A stretch of DNA of 14,929 nucleotides from Cyanobacteria bacterium HKST-UBA02. GTDB lineage: Bacteria; Cyanobacteriota; Vampirovibrionia; Obscuribacterales; Obscuribacteraceae. The stretch is from assembly GCA_020431945.1 (NCBI GenBank), contig JAGQHH010000178.1:1-14929 (forward strand), given 5' to 3'. Shown piece by piece: positions 13,296 to 14,929 of the stretch (its first letter is position 1; each line of letters starts with the position of its first letter). Below the pieces are notes generated by a model. That model saw only the letters and a program-made list of their open reading frames with translations, made no database searches and had not been told where the DNA came from. The position numbers and the translations under genes were made by a program.

Positions 13296-14375
13296 TCAGT
13301 TTACTTTTATGGTGGCCAGGACTTTGTGGAAGAGATGGCGCATCTCGCTCTCTTTCCAGCCCGGCGAGATCATGGAAACGGCATAGGCATTGCCGTTGTG
13401 GATGAAAAAGGCGACCAGTTGCTTGACCGGCACGCCTTTGTACTCGAAGGTGCTCTCCTGGAGAATACCGCTGAGTTTGGAATTCGCGCCGATGGGGCGT
13501 TCTGAGCGATTGACCCGGCGGTAGCCCTTGTGGCTCTTGTAATACTTGCTCTCGATCTCGTCGGCGATCTGCTCCAGGTTGTTGTATGGTGTCATATGAC
13601 CGCAGTGGATGTTTATCTCGGCTGGTTGGCCCTGGTCGTTCTTGCCGGTGATCTTTAGGGGGTGGTCGAAATTGCCTTCGTCCTCTGTCTCCCAGCCGTT
13701 GGGGTAGCCGATGGACATGGGCAGAGAGCCGGAGCTGTAGTAAGCCAGGGGCGAGACCGGCTGTGCTGCCGGTGCGCTCTTAGCCGGTCCGATGGCGAGG
13801 CTCAGGAGGATCTGGTTGTAAGTAGTGGAGGCGCGATTGAAATCCTTCGCCGGGCTCGTAAACATGATTGTGTACGCGCCGTCGGGCCCGTCGAAGAAGA
13901 CATAACGCTGCATGATCTTCATGCCTTCGATCTCGAAAGCGATGTCCTCCAGAAGCCCTTTGAGATTGCGATGCTTGCCGAAAGTCACGGTCTTGTCGTT
14001 GATCACGCGCATCTGGGAAAGATTGGAAAGGTAGACGGCATCGACGATGCGCTTGAGGGCCTCGGCGGCCATTTTTTCGTTGTCGTGGCGACTCACCGAG
14101 ACTTCGCCGTGTATGCCGCTGCTGGTCACGCCGCCGAGTTTGACCAGGTTATTCTTGTCCTCGTCGGCCATGCGTTTCCAGCTCTCCGGATAAGAGAATG
14201 AAATCTTGCCCTCCCGGCAGAGAGCCAGACGTTCCTGGCTTCCTGACACGGTCGGCAGGTGCTCGGCATCGGCAGCCCGGGCAGGCGGGACTTGGCACAG
14301 CAGGTCAAGTGAGGCGAGGGCGAGAGAGAGAGAGAGTATGAGAGCAGAGGATTCAATTCTGTTTTTTTTGAGCAT
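13296..14375 (-). CDS. Secreted protein with two PsbP/DcrB-like repeats
   Basis: 359 aa, ATG at 14375, 14 nt after the stop codon of the pseudo-receiver gene; the ribosome site is weak (AAGGT, overlapping that stop). A signal peptide covers residues 1-34 (SALILSLSLALASLDLLCQV, cleavage near ARA-AD). The mature protein holds two related alpha/beta units, about 57-195 and 217-357, joined by a Pro/Ala linker. Each begins with a strand followed by Y-P-x-x-W (SYPESWKR; GYPNGWET), has a central helix (LKRIVDAVY; LEQIADEIE), then strands ending in an exposure-type motif (GAYTIMFTSPAKDF; NAYAVSMISPGWKE) and a final helix (LSLAI; LATIKV). This order matches PsbP/DcrB/DUF1795 folds. It is predicted periplasmic or surface-exposed. 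Function unknown. The internal duplication is visible; the fold is inferred. Confidence 0.8.
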   Translation of the reverse strand: MLKKNRIESSALILSLSLALASLDLLCQVPPARAADAEHLPTVSGSQERLALCREGKISFSYPESWKRMADEDKNNLVKLGGVTSSGIHGEVSVSRHDNEKMAAEALKRIVDAVYLSNLSQMRVINDKTVTFGKHRNLKGLLEDIAFEIEGMKIMQRYVFFDGPDGAYTIMFTSPAKDFNRASTTYNQILLSLAIGPAKSAPAAQPVSPLAYYSSGSLPMSIGYPNGWETEDEGNFDHPLKITGKNDQGQPAEINIHCGHMTPYNNLEQIADEIESKYYKSHKGYRRVNRSERPIGANSKLSGILQESTFEYKGVPVKQLVAFFIHNGNAYAVSMISPGWKESEMRHLFHKVLATIKVN

Positions 14376-14389
14376 TGGTAGTTCTTACC

Positions 14390-14815
14390 TTATTCGGGGG
14401 AGAATTCCTGACGTTTGGTCCTGGTGAGAAGTCGGCGTTTTATCATCAGGAGCAGCTCCCGGACATCGAGACTGCCATCGTCGTCCAGGAGGGTGAGCTG
14501 GCAAGCTCCGGCGGTGACGGCGGCTTGCCGGTCGCTGTCCGAGCTCTTTTCCTTGAAGTCGATGAAGACAAAAGGAATCGGCACCAGCTCAGCGTCCAGT
14601 TTGATCTCGGCTAAAAAAGAATGACCGTCGCCATCGACGAGACGCGGCTGGCAGAGTATCAGATCAGGCAGGTTCTTCTGGGCCAGAAAGAGTCCCAGGG
14701 AGATGCCATTGGCTGGCACCACCTGGTAGCCCAGGGGATCGAAAACTGCTTTGGCAGCATCGACGATGGCTCTGTCAGCCGCTACGACGAGGATTTTCAC
14801 ATCGGTAATCGTCAT
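14390..14815 (-). CDS. Pseudo-receiver (response-regulator-like) protein lacking phosphoacceptor Asp
   Basis: 141 aa from the ATG at 14815; the frame is open further up to 14926, but that stretch overlaps the WD40 gene in another frame. It is a stand-alone receiver-like domain: KILVVAADRAIVDA (7-20), PDLILCQPRLVDGDG (50-64), IPFVFIDFK (80-88) and AGACQLTLLD (102-111). Compared with CheY-type domains, the phosphoacceptor Asp is Q56, the Thr/Ser of strand 4 is near D86, and the conserved Lys of strand 5 is L110. It therefore cannot use the normal phosphorylation chemistry and probably works as a constitutive or ligand-gated interaction module. No output domain follows. Its ATG begins 1 nt after the stop of the WD40 gene, and the next gene starts 14 nt downstream. 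Confidence 0.82.
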   Translation of the reverse strand: MTITDVKILVVAADRAIVDAAKAVFDPLGYQVVPANGISLGLFLAQKNLPDLILCQPRLVDGDGHSFLAEIKLDAELVPIPFVFIDFKEKSSDSDRQAAVTAGACQLTLLDDDGSLDVRELLLMIKRRLLTRTKRQEFSPE

Positions 14816-14816
14816 C

Positions 14817-14929
14817 TCAATATCCCAGGGACCAGACTCTGATGCTCTTGTCGTTGCTTCCGGTGAGAACGAGCTTTTTGTCCACGGCGAACTCCTCGGC
14901 GAAGATTCCCCAGTCGAATCCTTCATAAC
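14817..14929 (-). CDS. WD40-repeat protein, C-terminal end (partial)
   Basis: The minus-strand frame entering from the right edge encodes 36 residues and ends in a TGA at 14817-14819. The end reads KLVLTGSNDKSIRVWSLGY, the closing strands of a WD40 blade (GS-x-D-x-x-I-x-V-W). The rest of the gene lies outside the window. The stop is separated by 1 nt from the ATG of the pseudo-receiver gene, so the two are translationally coupled. WD40 propellers are scaffolds; an N-terminal kinase or other domain could be present outside the window. Confidence 0.8.
   Translation of the reverse strand, partial: YEGFDWGIFAEEFAVDKKLVLTGSNDKSIRVWSLGY

Overview
This is a bacterial chromosomal window of roughly 55-60% GC inside genes, with clearly AT-richer spacers. 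Most genes start behind strong Shine-Dalgarno sites (AAGGAG, AGGAGG, AAAGGAG). Several products carry Sec signal peptides (YceI, a TPR protein, a PsbP/DcrB-like protein), which suggests a diderm with a periplasm. The mix of secreted TPR protein, WD40 protein, phosphate-less receiver domains and tandem oligoendopeptidases would fit an environmental lineage such as Obscuribacterales/Melainabacteria. No marker gene fixes the taxon, so that is only a guess. There is no RNA gene, CRISPR array, transposase or phage module.

Left part (1-4833, all minus strand). Two tandem paralogous M3B oligoendopeptidase F genes (3022-4833, then 1174-2994) are separated by 27 nt. After two strong hairpins comes an unusual gene (131-1048) that joins an N-terminal receiver-like alpha/beta domain to a C-terminal ASCH domain. 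A 537-nt AT-richer spacer separates the peptidase operon from a divergent gene (5371-6387) that matches 2-amino-3-carboxymuconate-6-semialdehyde decarboxylase (ACMSD) along its whole length. No other kynurenine-pathway gene is in view.

Middle part (6419-9372). A small TPR-like protein (minus) and a NUDIX hydrolase with an insertion in the Nudix box (minus) are followed by a 613-nt spacer. Then comes a plus-strand pair: a 108-aa unknown protein, preceded by an attenuator-like hairpin, and an isochorismatase-family cysteine hydrolase closed by a strong terminator.

Right part (9373-14929). A short minus-strand gene for a membrane-anchored protein is interrupted by an in-frame TGA (9461-9703). 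Diverging from it is a pair of unknown genes coupled by a GTGA overlap (64 aa and 314 aa). A secreted TPR protein (11118-12551) converges on a YceI lipid-binding-like periplasmic protein. The window ends in a tight minus-strand operon: a WD40 protein (only its last 36 residues are inside), a pseudo-receiver lacking the phosphoacceptor Asp, and a secreted protein with two PsbP/DcrB-like repeats.

The points most worth following up are the receiver-ASCH fusion, the TGA-interrupted small gene, the WD40/pseudo-receiver/double-PsbP operon, the coupled unknown pair and the orphan ACMSD.
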